Positions 1 through 12,146 of a DNA stretch of 64,000 nt are shown here, one piece after another. Position numbers and translations under genes: made by a program. Under the pieces are notes generated by a model. That model was not told the origin of the DNA. It made no database searches and was given only the letters and a program-made list of their open reading frames with translations. Origin of the DNA: JBGPGW01 sp046349515 (GTDB lineage Bacteria > Pseudomonadota > Alphaproteobacteria > CADEGL01); the NCBI GenBank assembly GCA_046349515.1, contig JAXMCE010000004.1, positions 124,001-188,000 on the forward strand, in the 5' to 3' direction. Positions within the stretch are counted from its first letter, which is position 1. Every line of letters starts with the position of its first letter.

Positions 1-815
1 CGGTCTGCCACAGCCGCGCTGTGCGCGAGGAGGGCATGGCCGCACGGCGCTGCACGGGCGGCCTCGTCTGCGCCGCCCAAGCGCGCGAGCGCCTGAAGCA
101 CTTCGTCTCGCGCGCCGCCTTCGACATCGAAGGCCTCGGGCGGAAGCACATCGAAGCGTTTTACGAGGACGGGCTGATCAAGACCCCTGCCGACATCTTC
201 AAACTCGAAGCCAAGATGATCGAGGAGCGCGAGGGCTGGGGCGCCCAGTCGGCGCAGAATCTCCTCGACGCCATAAAGGCGCGGCGGACGATCGGCCTCG
301 ATCGGTTCATCTACGCGCTCGGCATACCCCAGGTCGGCGAGGCGACCGCGAAGCTGCTCGCCCGTCACTACGGAACGCTCAAGGCATGGCAAGCCGCAAT
401 GGCCGCGGCCGCAAAGGACCGCGAGAGCGAAGCCTATGCGGAACTCGACGCGATCGACGGGATCGGGCCATCGGTTGCAGCCGACATCCTGGCGTTCTTC
501 GCCGAACGCCACAACCAGACCGTGCTCGACGCGCTTGCGGGCGAAGTGAAGGTGACCGAGGTGAAGGCGCCCTCCGCGTCGGGTTCGCCCGTCGCGGGCC
601 AGACGGTCGTCTTCACCGGCACGCTCGAGAAGATGACGCGGAACGAGGCCAAGGCGCGGGCCGAGGCGCTCGGCGCCAAGGTCGCGGGCTCGGTCTCGAA
701 GAAGACGGATCTCGTCGTCGCGGGGCCGGGTGCGGGCTCCAAGCTCAAGGACGCCCAGAAATTCGGCGTGAAGGTGATCTCTGAGGCCGAGTGGCTGGAC
801 CTGATCGGGGACTAG
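1..815 (+). CDS. ligA: NAD-dependent DNA ligase LigA, C-terminal part (5' end outside window)
   Basis: NAD+-dependent DNA ligase seals nicks in replication and repair. The reading frame enters from the left edge (frame starting at base 3) and ends at TAG 813-815, so only about 270 C-terminal residues are present. What remains starts inside the four-cysteine zinc finger (CTGGLVC is visible) and is followed directly by the conserved block around FDIEGLG. Next come the helix-hairpin-helix region and a terminal BRCT domain (about the last 80 residues, starting near GQTVVFTGTLEKMTR). The adenylation and OB domains lie upstream of the window. The next gene is convergent. No damage is visible in the part that can be read. 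Confidence 0.96.
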   Translation, partial: VCHSRAVREEGMAARRCTGGLVCAAQARERLKHFVSRAAFDIEGLGRKHIEAFYEDGLIKTPADIFKLEAKMIEEREGWGAQSAQNLLDAIKARRTIGLDRFIYALGIPQVGEATAKLLARHYGTLKAWQAAMAAAAKDRESEAYAELDAIDGIGPSVAADILAFFAERHNQTVLDALAGEVKVTEVKAPSASGSPVAGQTVVFTGTLEKMTRNEAKARAEALGAKVAGSVSKKTDLVVAGPGAGSKLKDAQKFGVKVISEAEWLDLIGD

Positions 816-846
816 GAGCTGCGACGCGTCGGTTCTTTGCGCCTGC

Positions 847-1806
847 TCAACTCTGCCGGTCGATCACCTTCACCGTGCCGAGATCGAGAGTCCCAACATA
901 GATCCCGAACGCATCCTCGAGCCGTTCGCCGACGTAGCGGCGAAGCATGCCCCGGACCGCGTCGTCGGAGAGCCGATCCCATGGGATCTCGGCGAGCGGA
1001 ATGAGCCGCACGGTGATACCCGGGACGGGCACCGTGGCCGTCACGTCCCCTCGGTAGAATACCGAATGCGTGCCCTGACCAGGACCTTCGAACACGGCGT
1101 AGAGGAACTCGATCTCGGCCGTGATCCCAAGACCGGTCATCCGCTCCTTCAAGCTGCCCTTCTCGGTATTGTCGCGCCCGAGGCTCGCGGCCGAGGGAAG
1201 CGCGAGCCGGCCTGTGGCCGGGTCCTCGATGAAAAGAATTCGCCCCTCTTGCTCAAGGATGGCCCCCACCCGGATGCGGGCCTCATGGGCGGCACTCAAC
1301 GCCGTCTGCTCGAGCCCGAAGCTCAGATAGTTCCCGCGGCAGTAGCCGAGCGGCGTGTGGGGGGTATGGTCGAATCCGACGACGCGGCCGAGAAGGATCA
1401 AGTGGTCGCCCGCCGGCACGCGCTCGTGCACCACGCAATCGAGCCAGGCGACCGTGTCGGGCAGGATGGGACTGCCGGCGGGGCCGCGGCGCCAGGCGAT
1501 TCCTGCGAATTTGTCGGCCGCCCGCGCGGCGAAGACACCGGAGACCACGCGCTGCGATTCGCTGAGGATGTTGACGGCGTAGTGCGATGCCTCCTTGAAC
1601 ACGTCGTAGCTGCCAGCACTGTGCGCGATGCAAACGAGGACAAGCGGCGGCTCGAGCGAGACAGAGGTGAAGGAATTCGCCGTGAAACCACGCGGCGCGC
1701 CCCCCGCATCGAAGCCGGTCACGACGGTAACGCCGGTGAGGAAGCAGCCGAGCGCCTTTCGCAACTCGCGCGGATCGATGGGCGCGGCGGGCGAGACGTC
1801 GGTCAT
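847..1806 (-). CDS. Flavin reductase-like FMN-binding protein with C-terminal Nudix-like domain
   Basis: 319 residues. Residues about 12-165 match the flavin-reductase/FMN-binding split-barrel family: an opening GCFLTGVTVVTG, then GFTANSFTSVSLEPPLVLVC, then a C-terminal NYLSF element. Such proteins use NAD(P)H to reduce FMN or FAD, often for a partner monooxygenase. Residues about 175-300 resemble a Nudix fold, but the Nudix box is degenerate: around KGSLKERMTGLG the paired glutamates of REUxEExGU are missing, so hydrolase activity is doubtful. A GGGGAG ribosome site precedes the ATG at 1806. It lies 66 bp downstream of metH on the same strand and could be co-transcribed. The substrate and the partner oxygenase are unknown. 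Confidence 0.82.
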   Translation of the reverse strand: MTDVSPAAPIDPRELRKALGCFLTGVTVVTGFDAGGAPRGFTANSFTSVSLEPPLVLVCIAHSAGSYDVFKEASHYAVNILSESQRVVSGVFAARAADKFAGIAWRRGPAGSPILPDTVAWLDCVVHERVPAGDHLILLGRVVGFDHTPHTPLGYCRGNYLSFGLEQTALSAAHEARIRVGAILEQEGRILFIEDPATGRLALPSAASLGRDNTEKGSLKERMTGLGITAEIEFLYAVFEGPGQGTHSVFYRGDVTATVPVPGITVRLIPLAEIPWDRLSDDAVRGMLRRYVGERLEDAFGIYVGTLDLGTVKVIDRQS

Positions 1807-1872
1807 GGGGCTCCCCTCGACAGAAGACGGGGCAGCAGCATCCCGGATCGTCCGCGTGCCCGCAAGGGCGCT

Positions 1873-5576
<3,704 letters not shown>

Positions 5577-5580
<4 letters not shown>

Positions 5581-6497
5581 AGCGCGGCGCGCGCGGCCGG
5601 CTGCGCCACGGACGGCCGCAGGCCCAGGATGTGGCAGATCGCGTAGGTCAGATCGGCGCGGTTGAGGGTGTAGAAGTGGAACTCATCGATCCCGTTGGCC
5701 TGGAGCACGCGGCACTGCTCGGCCGCGACCGTCGCCGCGACGAGCCTGCGGGTCTCGTGATCGTCATCGAGTCCCTCGAAGAGCTCGGCCAGCCAGCGAG
5801 GAATGGACGCCCCACAGGCCTTGCTGAAAGCCGTCACCTGCTTGAAGTTCGTGACAGGGAGGATCCCCGGCACGATCGGTACGGTGATGCCCGCGCGCCG
5901 CACCCGCTCGAGGAAGCGGAGAAAGACACCCTCATCGAAGAAGTACTGGGTGATGGCGCGATCCGCGCCTGCGTCGATCTTCAGCTTGAGGTTGTCGAGG
6001 TCGGCGGCCGGGCTCGACGCGGCGGGATGAGTCTCGGCATAGGCCGCGACGCTGATCTCGAAATCCGCAATGCGCTTCAACCCGCGCACGAGATCGACGG
6101 CGTAAGCATAGCCGCCCGGATGCGGCTGGTAGATGCGGCTGCCCTCCGGGGCATCGCCGCGCAACGCCACGATGTGCCGGACGCCATTCGCCCAGTAACT
6201 ACGGGCGACCTCGTCCACCTCCTCGCGCGTTGCCGCGACGCAGGTGAGATGAGCGGCCGGCACAAGAGAGGTCTCCGCCAGGATGCGGCGGACCGTGTTG
6301 TGCGTGCGTTCGCGGGTCGATCCGCCGGCACCGTAGGTTACCGAAACGAAGCGCGGCCCCAGCGGCTCGAGCCGTTTGATGGCGGCCCAAAGACGCGTCT
6401 CCATCTCCGGCGTCTTCGGCGGGAAGAACTCGAACGAGACGTTGGGCCGCGTGGAGTCGGGCGACGCATAGGGGGTCTTGGAAAAGCGGGGCGTCAT
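5577..6497 (-). CDS. metF: Methylenetetrahydrofolate reductase MetF
   Basis: 306 residues. Reduces 5,10-methylene-THF to 5-methyl-THF with an FAD cofactor and so supplies MetH next door. The N-terminal block VSFEFFPPKTPEME, the VTYGAGGS loop and the downstream ALRGDAPEG segment are the standard signature of this flavin TIM barrel. The ATG at 6497 was chosen because the conserved sequence begins soon after it. The open frame extends about 40 codons further upstream, but that part runs inside the preceding gene and shows no conservation. It overlaps the upstream gene's stop and the metH start by 4 bp each, a tightly coupled operon. Confidence 0.97.
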
Positions 6498-7519
6498 TCG
6501 GCGGCCTCCGCTTGGCCCGCCACGGCCGTCCGCCGCGCGCGCCAGATCGCGACCGTCAGCGAACGCCCGGGCAGATGGATGGGCTCGTGGGTCGCAAGCC
6601 CTGCCCGCGAACACCACTCGCGCACCTGCTGGTCGGAGAAGCCAAGCCGGCGATGCGCGTGCTCCTCGCGAAGATACTCGAGATCGTGCGGCGCGAAGTC
6701 GACGATGAGCAGCAATCCGTCGGCACGAAGAACGCGCGCCGCCTCGGCGATGGCATCCGCCGGCCGGTCCGCGAAGTGCAAGACCTGGTGGATCGTGACG
6801 AGATCAAAGGACGCATCAGCCATGGGAAGGTTGGACATGTCGGCCGACCGAAGCGACCAATGGCGCGCCCCGGACCGCTCGAGATTCGTCCGCGCGATCG
6901 ACAACATCGCCCGCGAGAGGTCGATGCCGACCGCACGCTCCGTCCGCCCGGCAAAGAGCGCGAGCATGCGGCCCGTGCCCGTACCCACGTCGAGGTGGTC
7001 GCCGATCCGACCTGGCGGCAGGAGACCCAGGAGACAGCGCTCGACTTCCGCCTCATCGACGTGAAGCGACCGAATGGCATCCCATCGCGCCGCGTTGTCG
7101 CTGAAGTAGCGTTGCGCAGCCTCCCGGCGCTTCTCAGAGACCGCCGCAAGCCGCCGTGCGTCCTGCCGCCGCGTGGGGTCGTTGGCCGGCATGAGGTCGA
7201 GAACCGCCCGCGCGACGGCGGCAGCCCTCCCCTGCTCCGCGAGACCGTAGAAGACAGAGGCTCCTTCGCGCACGCGCGCGAGCAATCCCGCCTCGCACAG
7301 CAGTTTGAGATGGCGCGACACCCGGGGTTGGCTCTGCCCCAGAATTTGGGTGAGTTCGCTCACCGTCAATTCGCCCTCCGCGCAAAGCGCGAGCAGCCTC
7401 AGCCGGGTTGATTCGCCGGCGGCGCGCAGTCCGGCTAACAGGGTCGTCAGCTCGCCTGCCACGGTCTCGCGCGCTACTGGCTCTTGGCCCACGTTCATTT
7501 CGTCACCGATGAGGACCAT
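6494..7519 (-). CDS. ArsR-family regulator fused to a SAM-dependent methyltransferase
   Basis: 341 residues. The N-terminal ~95 residues are an ArsR-type winged helix (ALCAEGELTVSELTQILGQSQPRVSRHLKLL). Residues about 145-330 form a class I SAM methyltransferase with motif I DVGTGTGRML, an acidic strand end at GIDLSRAML, and VLHFADRP. As first gene before metF-metH it probably senses SAM or SAH and controls methionine remethylation; that is an inference from position and from ArsR-type SAH sensors known in other proteobacteria. AGGAAG sits 5 nt before the ATG at 7519. The promoter region holds an ArsR-like palindrome. No cysteine metal site of the classical ArsR kind is evident in the helix-turn-helix region. 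Confidence 0.88.
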   Translation of the reverse strand: MVLIGDEMNVGQEPVARETVAGELTTLLAGLRAAGESTRLRLLALCAEGELTVSELTQILGQSQPRVSRHLKLLCEAGLLARVREGASVFYGLAEQGRAAAVARAVLDLMPANDPTRRQDARRLAAVSEKRREAAQRYFSDNAARWDAIRSLHVDEAEVERCLLGLLPPGRIGDHLDVGTGTGRMLALFAGRTERAVGIDLSRAMLSIARTNLERSGARHWSLRSADMSNLPMADASFDLVTIHQVLHFADRPADAIAEAARVLRADGLLLIVDFAPHDLEYLREEHAHRRLGFSDQQVREWCSRAGLATHEPIHLPGRSLTVAIWRARRTAVAGQAEAAE

Positions 7520-7898
7520 CGACTTCCTATCGCTTCTAACATAAAAATATAAAGATAAGTTTATATATTGGCCAAGACCCCTTCAGTCAAGCTTGTGATA
7601 GCCTGGCCACAGTGAGGATATTCTGCACTCGAACCGCCGAGGTTCGCTGGCGTTGCCTGCATCTCTGTGATACGCAACCGCGTATCTTAGGGTGTGCGGG
7701 CCCCAAATCGATTTAGCACCCAAGGAATTGGGTCATCTTCGTTAATTTCTTGTTTACCAAACCAGGGCAGAGTCAAAGACAGGTACAGGTCACGCCGTTT
7801 GACGGCGAACTGAGAGGGTGCGCAGGACGGCAGCCGGCTCCCCCTTCCAACAACTGCCGAGGCTTCGAGTTTCGACCCCAAATTACGTGGTCTCTGGG
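7520..7898. other. Intergenic region between the met operon and mlaA
   Basis: 379 bp between divergent genes, unusually AT-rich near 7540-7570. Besides the operator-like palindrome it holds three small hairpins: CGAACC/GGTTCG (7630-7646), GATACGC/GCGTATC (7669-7686) and CGCCGT/ACGGCG (7793-7807). A near CtrA-type motif, TTAA-N7-TTTA, lies at 7742-7756 (7 of 8 conserved bases). No convincing open frame was found. I could not recognise a SAM or SAH riboswitch. Confidence 0.5.
7547..7566. promoter_or_regulatory. AT-rich palindrome, candidate operator of the ArsR-methyltransferase gene
   Basis: A perfect 7-bp inverted repeat, ATATAAA-N6-TTTATAT, lies 28 bp before the ArsR-fusion start inside one of the most AT-rich stretches of the window. 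The size and the A/T-rich arms resemble ArsR/SmtB-family operators. The assignment as an autoregulatory site is inferred from position. Confidence 0.55.
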
Positions 7899-8771
7899 AT
7901 GATCCGCTTTCAGCCGCTTCGACTCACGCTCGCCCTCGCAACAGGCACACTGGCAGTGCTGCTCCTCACGGGATGCGCAACGCCGCCCAAGGATCCGGAG
8001 GCCCGCCAAGCCTATGACGAGGCCAACGATCCGCTCGAGCCTACGAACCGCACGATTTTTGACTTCAATCAAACCTTCGACCGCAACCTCCTGAAACCGG
8101 TCGCCCAGGGCTATCGCGACACGGTTCCCGACGGCATGCGCGCGAGTGTCCGCAATGTGCTCCAGACCCTGCGCGCGCCGATCACATTCGGTAACGAGCT
8201 GCTGCAGGGCGATTTCAGTCGGGCGGCCGAGACGTTCATGCGCATGAGCGTGAACCTCCTCCTTGGCTTCGGCGGTCTCTTCGATGTCGCCGGCAAGTAC
8301 GGCATGCAGCGCTACGAAGAAGATTTCGGCCAGACGTTGGCCGTGTGGGGATTCCACGAAGGGCCTTATCTGATGTTGCCGATCTTCGGCCCATCGAACG
8401 TGCGCGACTCCGTTGGCCTGGCAGCGGATTCCTTCGCCGATCCGCTCGGGCGGTTCATCCCGTTCGCGGCTTCCGCCGGTCGCTCGGCAGTCGAAGGTGT
8501 GGATAAGCGTGCGGAAGTCATCGAGCCGCTGGACGAGATCGAGCGGACATCCGTTGACTTCTACGCAACACTCCGTAGCCTGTATCGTCAGCGGCGCAAC
8601 GACGAAATCAACAACGGTCAGCCAGGCATGAACCTTCCGGCACCGAGCATCTCGTACGACGTGATCGAGGAGGAGAAGCCTGCCCCGCCGGCGGCGAGCC
8701 CGCCCGACGTGAAGCCTGCACCGGCGGCTCCGGCGCCAGCCAGCCCGTCGAGCGGAATGCCGTCGTCCTAG
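7899..8771 (+). CDS. mlaA: MlaA (VacJ) family outer-membrane lipoprotein
   Basis: 290 residues. MlaA removes mislocalised phospholipids from the outer leaflet of the outer membrane and passes them to MlaC. The start at 7899 gives a proper lipoprotein signal (basic MIRFQPLR, hydrophobic core, lipobox LTGC); an upstream in-frame start would bury it. The family signature follows (NDPLEPTNRTIFDFNQ, VRNVLQTLRAPITFGNELLQGD, and FGPSNVRDSVG). The C-terminal 60 residues are Pro/Ala-rich and low complexity. mlaC follows after 20 bp on the same strand, while the inner-membrane Mla transporter is encoded about 44 kb away. Confidence 0.95.
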   Translation: MIRFQPLRLTLALATGTLAVLLLTGCATPPKDPEARQAYDEANDPLEPTNRTIFDFNQTFDRNLLKPVAQGYRDTVPDGMRASVRNVLQTLRAPITFGNELLQGDFSRAAETFMRMSVNLLLGFGGLFDVAGKYGMQRYEEDFGQTLAVWGFHEGPYLMLPIFGPSNVRDSVGLAADSFADPLGRFIPFAASAGRSAVEGVDKRAEVIEPLDEIERTSVDFYATLRSLYRQRRNDEINNGQPGMNLPAPSISYDVIEEEKPAPPAASPPDVKPAPAAPAPASPSSGMPSS

Positions 8772-8791
8772 GACGCGAAGAGTCGGTGTCA

Positions 8792-9433
8792 ATGCGTAGC
8801 CTGTCGAAACGCTCGCTTCTGATCAGCCTCGTCGCTCTGCCCATCCTCGCCTATGCGCCGCTTGGGAGCGCCGCGGCCGGCCCCATGGAGGACGGCGCAC
8901 GCCAGTTCGTGCAAGGCCTTGCGGACCGCGCGGTCGGAGTCCTGCAGTCCAAGGCGCCCAAGGCTCAGCGCGATCAGGAATTCGCGCAGATTCTCACGGA
9001 TGGTTTCGATGTACGGGCCATCGCCGTCTTCTGCCTGGGTTCCTATTGGAATCGCGCGACTGAGCAGGAACGGCAGGAGTATCTCAAGCTCTTCCAGGAC
9101 CTGATCGTCCAGACCTATTCGGCACGGCTTGGCAGCGTCTACCACGGCGAGAAGCTCGAGATCGGACAGGCGCGCCCCGATGGAAACCAAGGCGTCTGGG
9201 TCTCGAGCAAGATCCTCACGACCAAGCCCGAGGACGAGCCGATCAAGATCGATTGGCGCGTCCGGCAGCCTGGCGGCAAGAACTACAAGATCATCGATGT
9301 GGTCGTGACCAACGTCAGCATGGTCATCACCCAGCGCGACGATTTTGTCGGCATCCTGCAGCGCAACGGCGGCAACATCGCCGATTTCCTCAACATGCTG
9401 CGCGACAAGGTCAACAAGCTCCAGGCGAGCTAG
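8792..9433 (+). CDS. mlaC: Periplasmic phospholipid-binding protein MlaC
   Basis: 213 residues. MlaC shuttles phospholipid between MlaA in the outer membrane and the MlaFED transporter. It has a cleavable signal peptide (basic MRSLSKRS, hydrophobic run, likely cut after GSAAA) and the Ttg2D/MlaC fold core: DFVRAIA-like FDVRAIAVFCLGSYW, EYLKLFQDLIVQTYSARL, and VVTNVSMVITQRDDF. An in-frame GTG lies two codons earlier at 8786, but the ATG at 8792 fits the signal peptide equally well. It is in an operon with mlaA. Confidence 0.94.
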   Translation: MRSLSKRSLLISLVALPILAYAPLGSAAAGPMEDGARQFVQGLADRAVGVLQSKAPKAQRDQEFAQILTDGFDVRAIAVFCLGSYWNRATEQERQEYLKLFQDLIVQTYSARLGSVYHGEKLEIGQARPDGNQGVWVSSKILTTKPEDEPIKIDWRVRQPGGKNYKIIDVVVTNVSMVITQRDDFVGILQRNGGNIADFLNMLRDKVNKLQAS

Positions 9434-9558
9434 ACCGTCGCGGCCATTCCCTTTCCGCCCGCAAGGTCCGGCTGTCCGGAGGCGCTGATCGCCAACGACG
9501 GGCGTCTTCCGCTATACTGACCCTACGGACTGGACCTTCACCGCTCGCAGGACGGACG

Positions 9559-9750
9559 ATGCTTCGGCGCACGGCTTGGCTTCTCGTCGCGATTGGCGCC
9601 TTGGCACTGGGCGCGTGCACGGCCGAGGATCTCGCCCAGATGGGCTACAACGCCGCCAAATCCAGCTGCGCGCAGGCCCGACAGAGCTGTTCCGTGAATG
9701 ACGAGTCGGGCGCGCCCGTCGCTGCGCGCCGCTATACGCCTTCGCCTTGA
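9559..9750 (+). CDS. Small putative lipoprotein
   Basis: 63 residues. A short basic N-terminus (MLRRTAW), a hydrophobic segment and a lipobox-like LGAC at about residues 18-21 indicate export and lipidation. The mature part is about 43 residues with two more cysteines (SSCAQARQSCS), which could form a disulfide. No family is recognised. It follows mlaC by 125 bp on the same strand and ends 6 bp before the convergent ettA. The function is unknown; envelope location is inferred from the signal only. Confidence 0.6.
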   Translation: MLRRTAWLLVAIGALALGACTAEDLAQMGYNAAKSSCAQARQSCSVNDESGAPVAARRYTPSP

Positions 9751-9756
9751 CCGGCG

Positions 9757-11436
9757 CTAGCGCGTGAGGGGCTTGTATTTGATCCGGTGCGGCTGATCGG
9801 CATCGGTGCCAAGCCGGCGGTGCCTGTCCGCCTCGTAGTCCTGATAGTTCCCCTCGAACCACACCACCCGACTGTCGCCCTCGAAGGCCAGGATGTGCGT
9901 CGCGATCCGGTCGAGGAACCAGCGGTCGTGGCTGATGATGACGGCGCAGCCGGCGAAATCGAGGAGCGCTTCTTCGAGCGCCCTCAGCGTGTCGACATCG
10001 AGGTCGTTGGTGGGCTCATCCAACAGCAGCACGTTGGCGCCACTCTTCAGCACCTTGGCCAGATGGACGCGGTTCCGCTCGCCGCCCGAGAGTTGACCGA
10101 CTTTCTTCTGCTGGTCGGCGCCCTTGAAATTGAACGCTGCGGCGTAGCTGCGACTGTTGACCTTGCGGGGCCCAAGCTCAATTTCCTCGAGCCCGCCCGC
10201 GATTTCGTCCCACACCGCCTTCCCAGGATCGAGCGTATCGCGCGACTGATCGACGTAGCCGAGCTTGACCGTATCGCCCAGGCGCATCGTTCCGGCGTCC
10301 GGCTTCTCTTGGCCGACGATCATCCGGAAGAGCGTGGTCTTGCCGGCGCCGTTCGGTCCGATTACCCCGACGATGCCGCCGGGCGGCAGCTTGAAGCTCA
10401 AATCCTCGACGAGAAGCCTGTCTCCGTAGCCCTTGCGCAGATGATCGGCCTCGATGACCACGTCGCCCAGGCGCGGCCCCGCCGGGATGATGATCTGGGC
10501 CGTCTCGGGCGCGCGGTCGCGGCTTTCCTGGAGGAGCTTCTCATAGGCCGTGATGCGCGCCTTGCTCTTGGCCTGACGCGCACGGGGTGAGGCGCGGATC
10601 CATTCGAGCTCACGCGCGAGCGTGCGCTCGCGCGCCTGGTCCTGCTTCTCCTCCTGGGCAAGCCGCTTCTGCTTCTGCTCGAGCCAGGACGAGTAGTTGC
10701 CTTCCCACGGGATGCCCTGGCCGCGGTCGAGCTCGAGAATCCACCCGGCAACGTTGTCGAGGAAGTAGCGGTCGTGGGTGACGGCCACCACCGTCCCCGG
10801 ATAGTCCTTGAGAAACCGCTCGAGCCAGGCCACGGATTCCGCGTCGAGATGATTGGTCGGCTCGTCGAGCAGCAAGAGATCGGGCCGCGAAAGGAGGAGC
10901 CGGCACAGGGCGACGCGCCGCCGCTCGCCGCCCGAGAGGGTATCGACCTTGATATCCCCGGCCGGACACCGGAGGGCGTCCATGGCGATCTCGACCGTGC
11001 GGTCGAGCTCCCAGGCATTGGCGGATTCGATCTTCTCCTGGAGCTCGGCCTGCTCTGCGATGAGGGCTTCCATGTCCTCGGGCGACAACTCCTCGGCAAA
11101 GCGCGCGCTTACCGCCTCGAACCGGTCGACGAGCGCCTTGGTCTCGGCGACACCGTCCATGACATTGCCGAGCACGTCCTTCGCGGGGTCGAGCTGGGGC
11201 TCCTGGGCGAGGAAACCGACCTTCACCCCCTCGGCCGCCCAGGCCTCACCGGCGATGTCCTGGTCCTGCCCAGCCATGATTTTCAAGAGCGTCGACTTGC
11301 CGGCCCCGTTGAGGCCGAGCACCCCGATCTTGGCGCCCGGAAAGAACGACAGCCAAATGTCCTTCAAGACCTGCCGGCCGCCCGGAAAGATCTTGTTCAG
11401 GCCCTTCATCACATAGATGTACTGGTAGGAAGCCAT
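9757..11436 (-). CDS. ettA: Energy-dependent translational throttle protein EttA (ABC-F ATPase)
   Basis: 559 residues, the usual EttA length. Two ABC modules are fused in one chain without membrane segments: Walker A GLNGAGKST near residue 40 with signature LSGGERRRVALC, and GPNGAGKTT near residue 355 with LSGGERNRVHLAK. The two Walker B ends read LLLLDEPTNHLD and VLLLDEPTNDLD. Between them lies the charged P-site tRNA-interaction linker (EQKQKRLAQEEKQ). ABC-F proteins of this type bind the ribosomal E site and gate the first elongation steps according to ATP level. The N-terminus MASYQYIYVM is typical, and AAAGGG precedes the ATG. Confidence 0.96.
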   Translation of the reverse strand: MASYQYIYVMKGLNKIFPGGRQVLKDIWLSFFPGAKIGVLGLNGAGKSTLLKIMAGQDQDIAGEAWAAEGVKVGFLAQEPQLDPAKDVLGNVMDGVAETKALVDRFEAVSARFAEELSPEDMEALIAEQAELQEKIESANAWELDRTVEIAMDALRCPAGDIKVDTLSGGERRRVALCRLLLSRPDLLLLDEPTNHLDAESVAWLERFLKDYPGTVVAVTHDRYFLDNVAGWILELDRGQGIPWEGNYSSWLEQKQKRLAQEEKQDQARERTLARELEWIRASPRARQAKSKARITAYEKLLQESRDRAPETAQIIIPAGPRLGDVVIEADHLRKGYGDRLLVEDLSFKLPPGGIVGVIGPNGAGKTTLFRMIVGQEKPDAGTMRLGDTVKLGYVDQSRDTLDPGKAVWDEIAGGLEEIELGPRKVNSRSYAAAFNFKGADQQKKVGQLSGGERNRVHLAKVLKSGANVLLLDEPTNDLDVDTLRALEEALLDFAGCAVIISHDRWFLDRIATHILAFEGDSRVVWFEGNYQDYEADRHRRLGTDADQPHRIKYKPLTR

Positions 11437-11651
11437 GGCGCCCTTTCAGCGCAAAGCACCCGCCGGCAGGGGCCGGCGGGCGCGGCGCTTCGATCTCGTG
11501 TTCGGGCTCTTCTTAACGCAAGGAGGCCGCCGGCTGCAATGTCGCCGGTGGGCTCAACCGCCCCTAGCGCTCATGGCGGGAAGGGGCGCCCGCACCGAAG
11601 ATCGGAGCAGGCACTCAGCCTGCTCCCGGGCTTGGGCGATCGTGCGGCCGA

Positions 11652-11888
11652 TCACTTCTTGTTGCTGGCGAAGAGATCGCCGGGGAGGAGAGCGCCAACC
11701 GCGGCGCCGGCGCCAGTGCCGATGAGGGCGCCTATCAGCGGCGCGCCCGTGGCCGCTCCAATGACGACGCCGCCCGCGGCGCCCAGCGCGCCGCCAGTCA
11801 GCGCCCGCTGTTCGCGCGGGCTCAAATTCGAGCATCCGGCCGTCGCAATCAGCAGAACCGATCCGATCGCGATGAGACGTGCGGTCAT
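11652..11888 (-). CDS. Glycine-zipper lipoprotein
   Basis: 78 residues. The start at 11888 is preceded by a strong GGGAGG ribosome site and gives a lipoprotein signal ending in TAGC at about residues 17-20. The mature part is dominated by a glycine zipper with repeated GxxxG-type spacing (TGGALGAAGGVVIGAATG, then IGALIGTGAGAAVGAL). That pattern is typical of small outer-membrane-associated YMGG/OmpA-linked lipoproteins. The exact role is unknown. The longer open frame upstream of 11888 lacks a signal sequence and is not favoured. Confidence 0.75.
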   Translation of the reverse strand: MTARLIAIGSVLLIATAGCSNLSPREQRALTGGALGAAGGVVIGAATGAPLIGALIGTGAGAAVGALLPGDLFASNKK

Positions 11889-12146
11889 TTTCCATCCTCC
11901 CGTTGTACGGCCCGCATGGAGCCGGCACGCCGGCTTCGTGGCGGACCGCGCGCAATTAATTTCTACAGCGGGGCCGGACACCCGGGTTGTTGTCTTGTTG
12001 TGACCAACCGGCGGCGTTGTGATCGCCTGGCGTCACGCTTGTGATAATTCGAAGACAATTGGTTAAGCGGCGCAGTGACCCTCCTCGATCGTATTATCAT
12101 CTGATCCCAGGGGAGCGAACCAACGACTCCCACCGGGAGAGGGCAC

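Noticed and set aside
7520..7898. SAM or SAH riboswitch ahead of the methionine operon
   Set aside because: Only simple hairpins and an operator-like palindrome are visible. No known riboswitch core could be drawn, and the first gene encodes a DNA-binding regulator.
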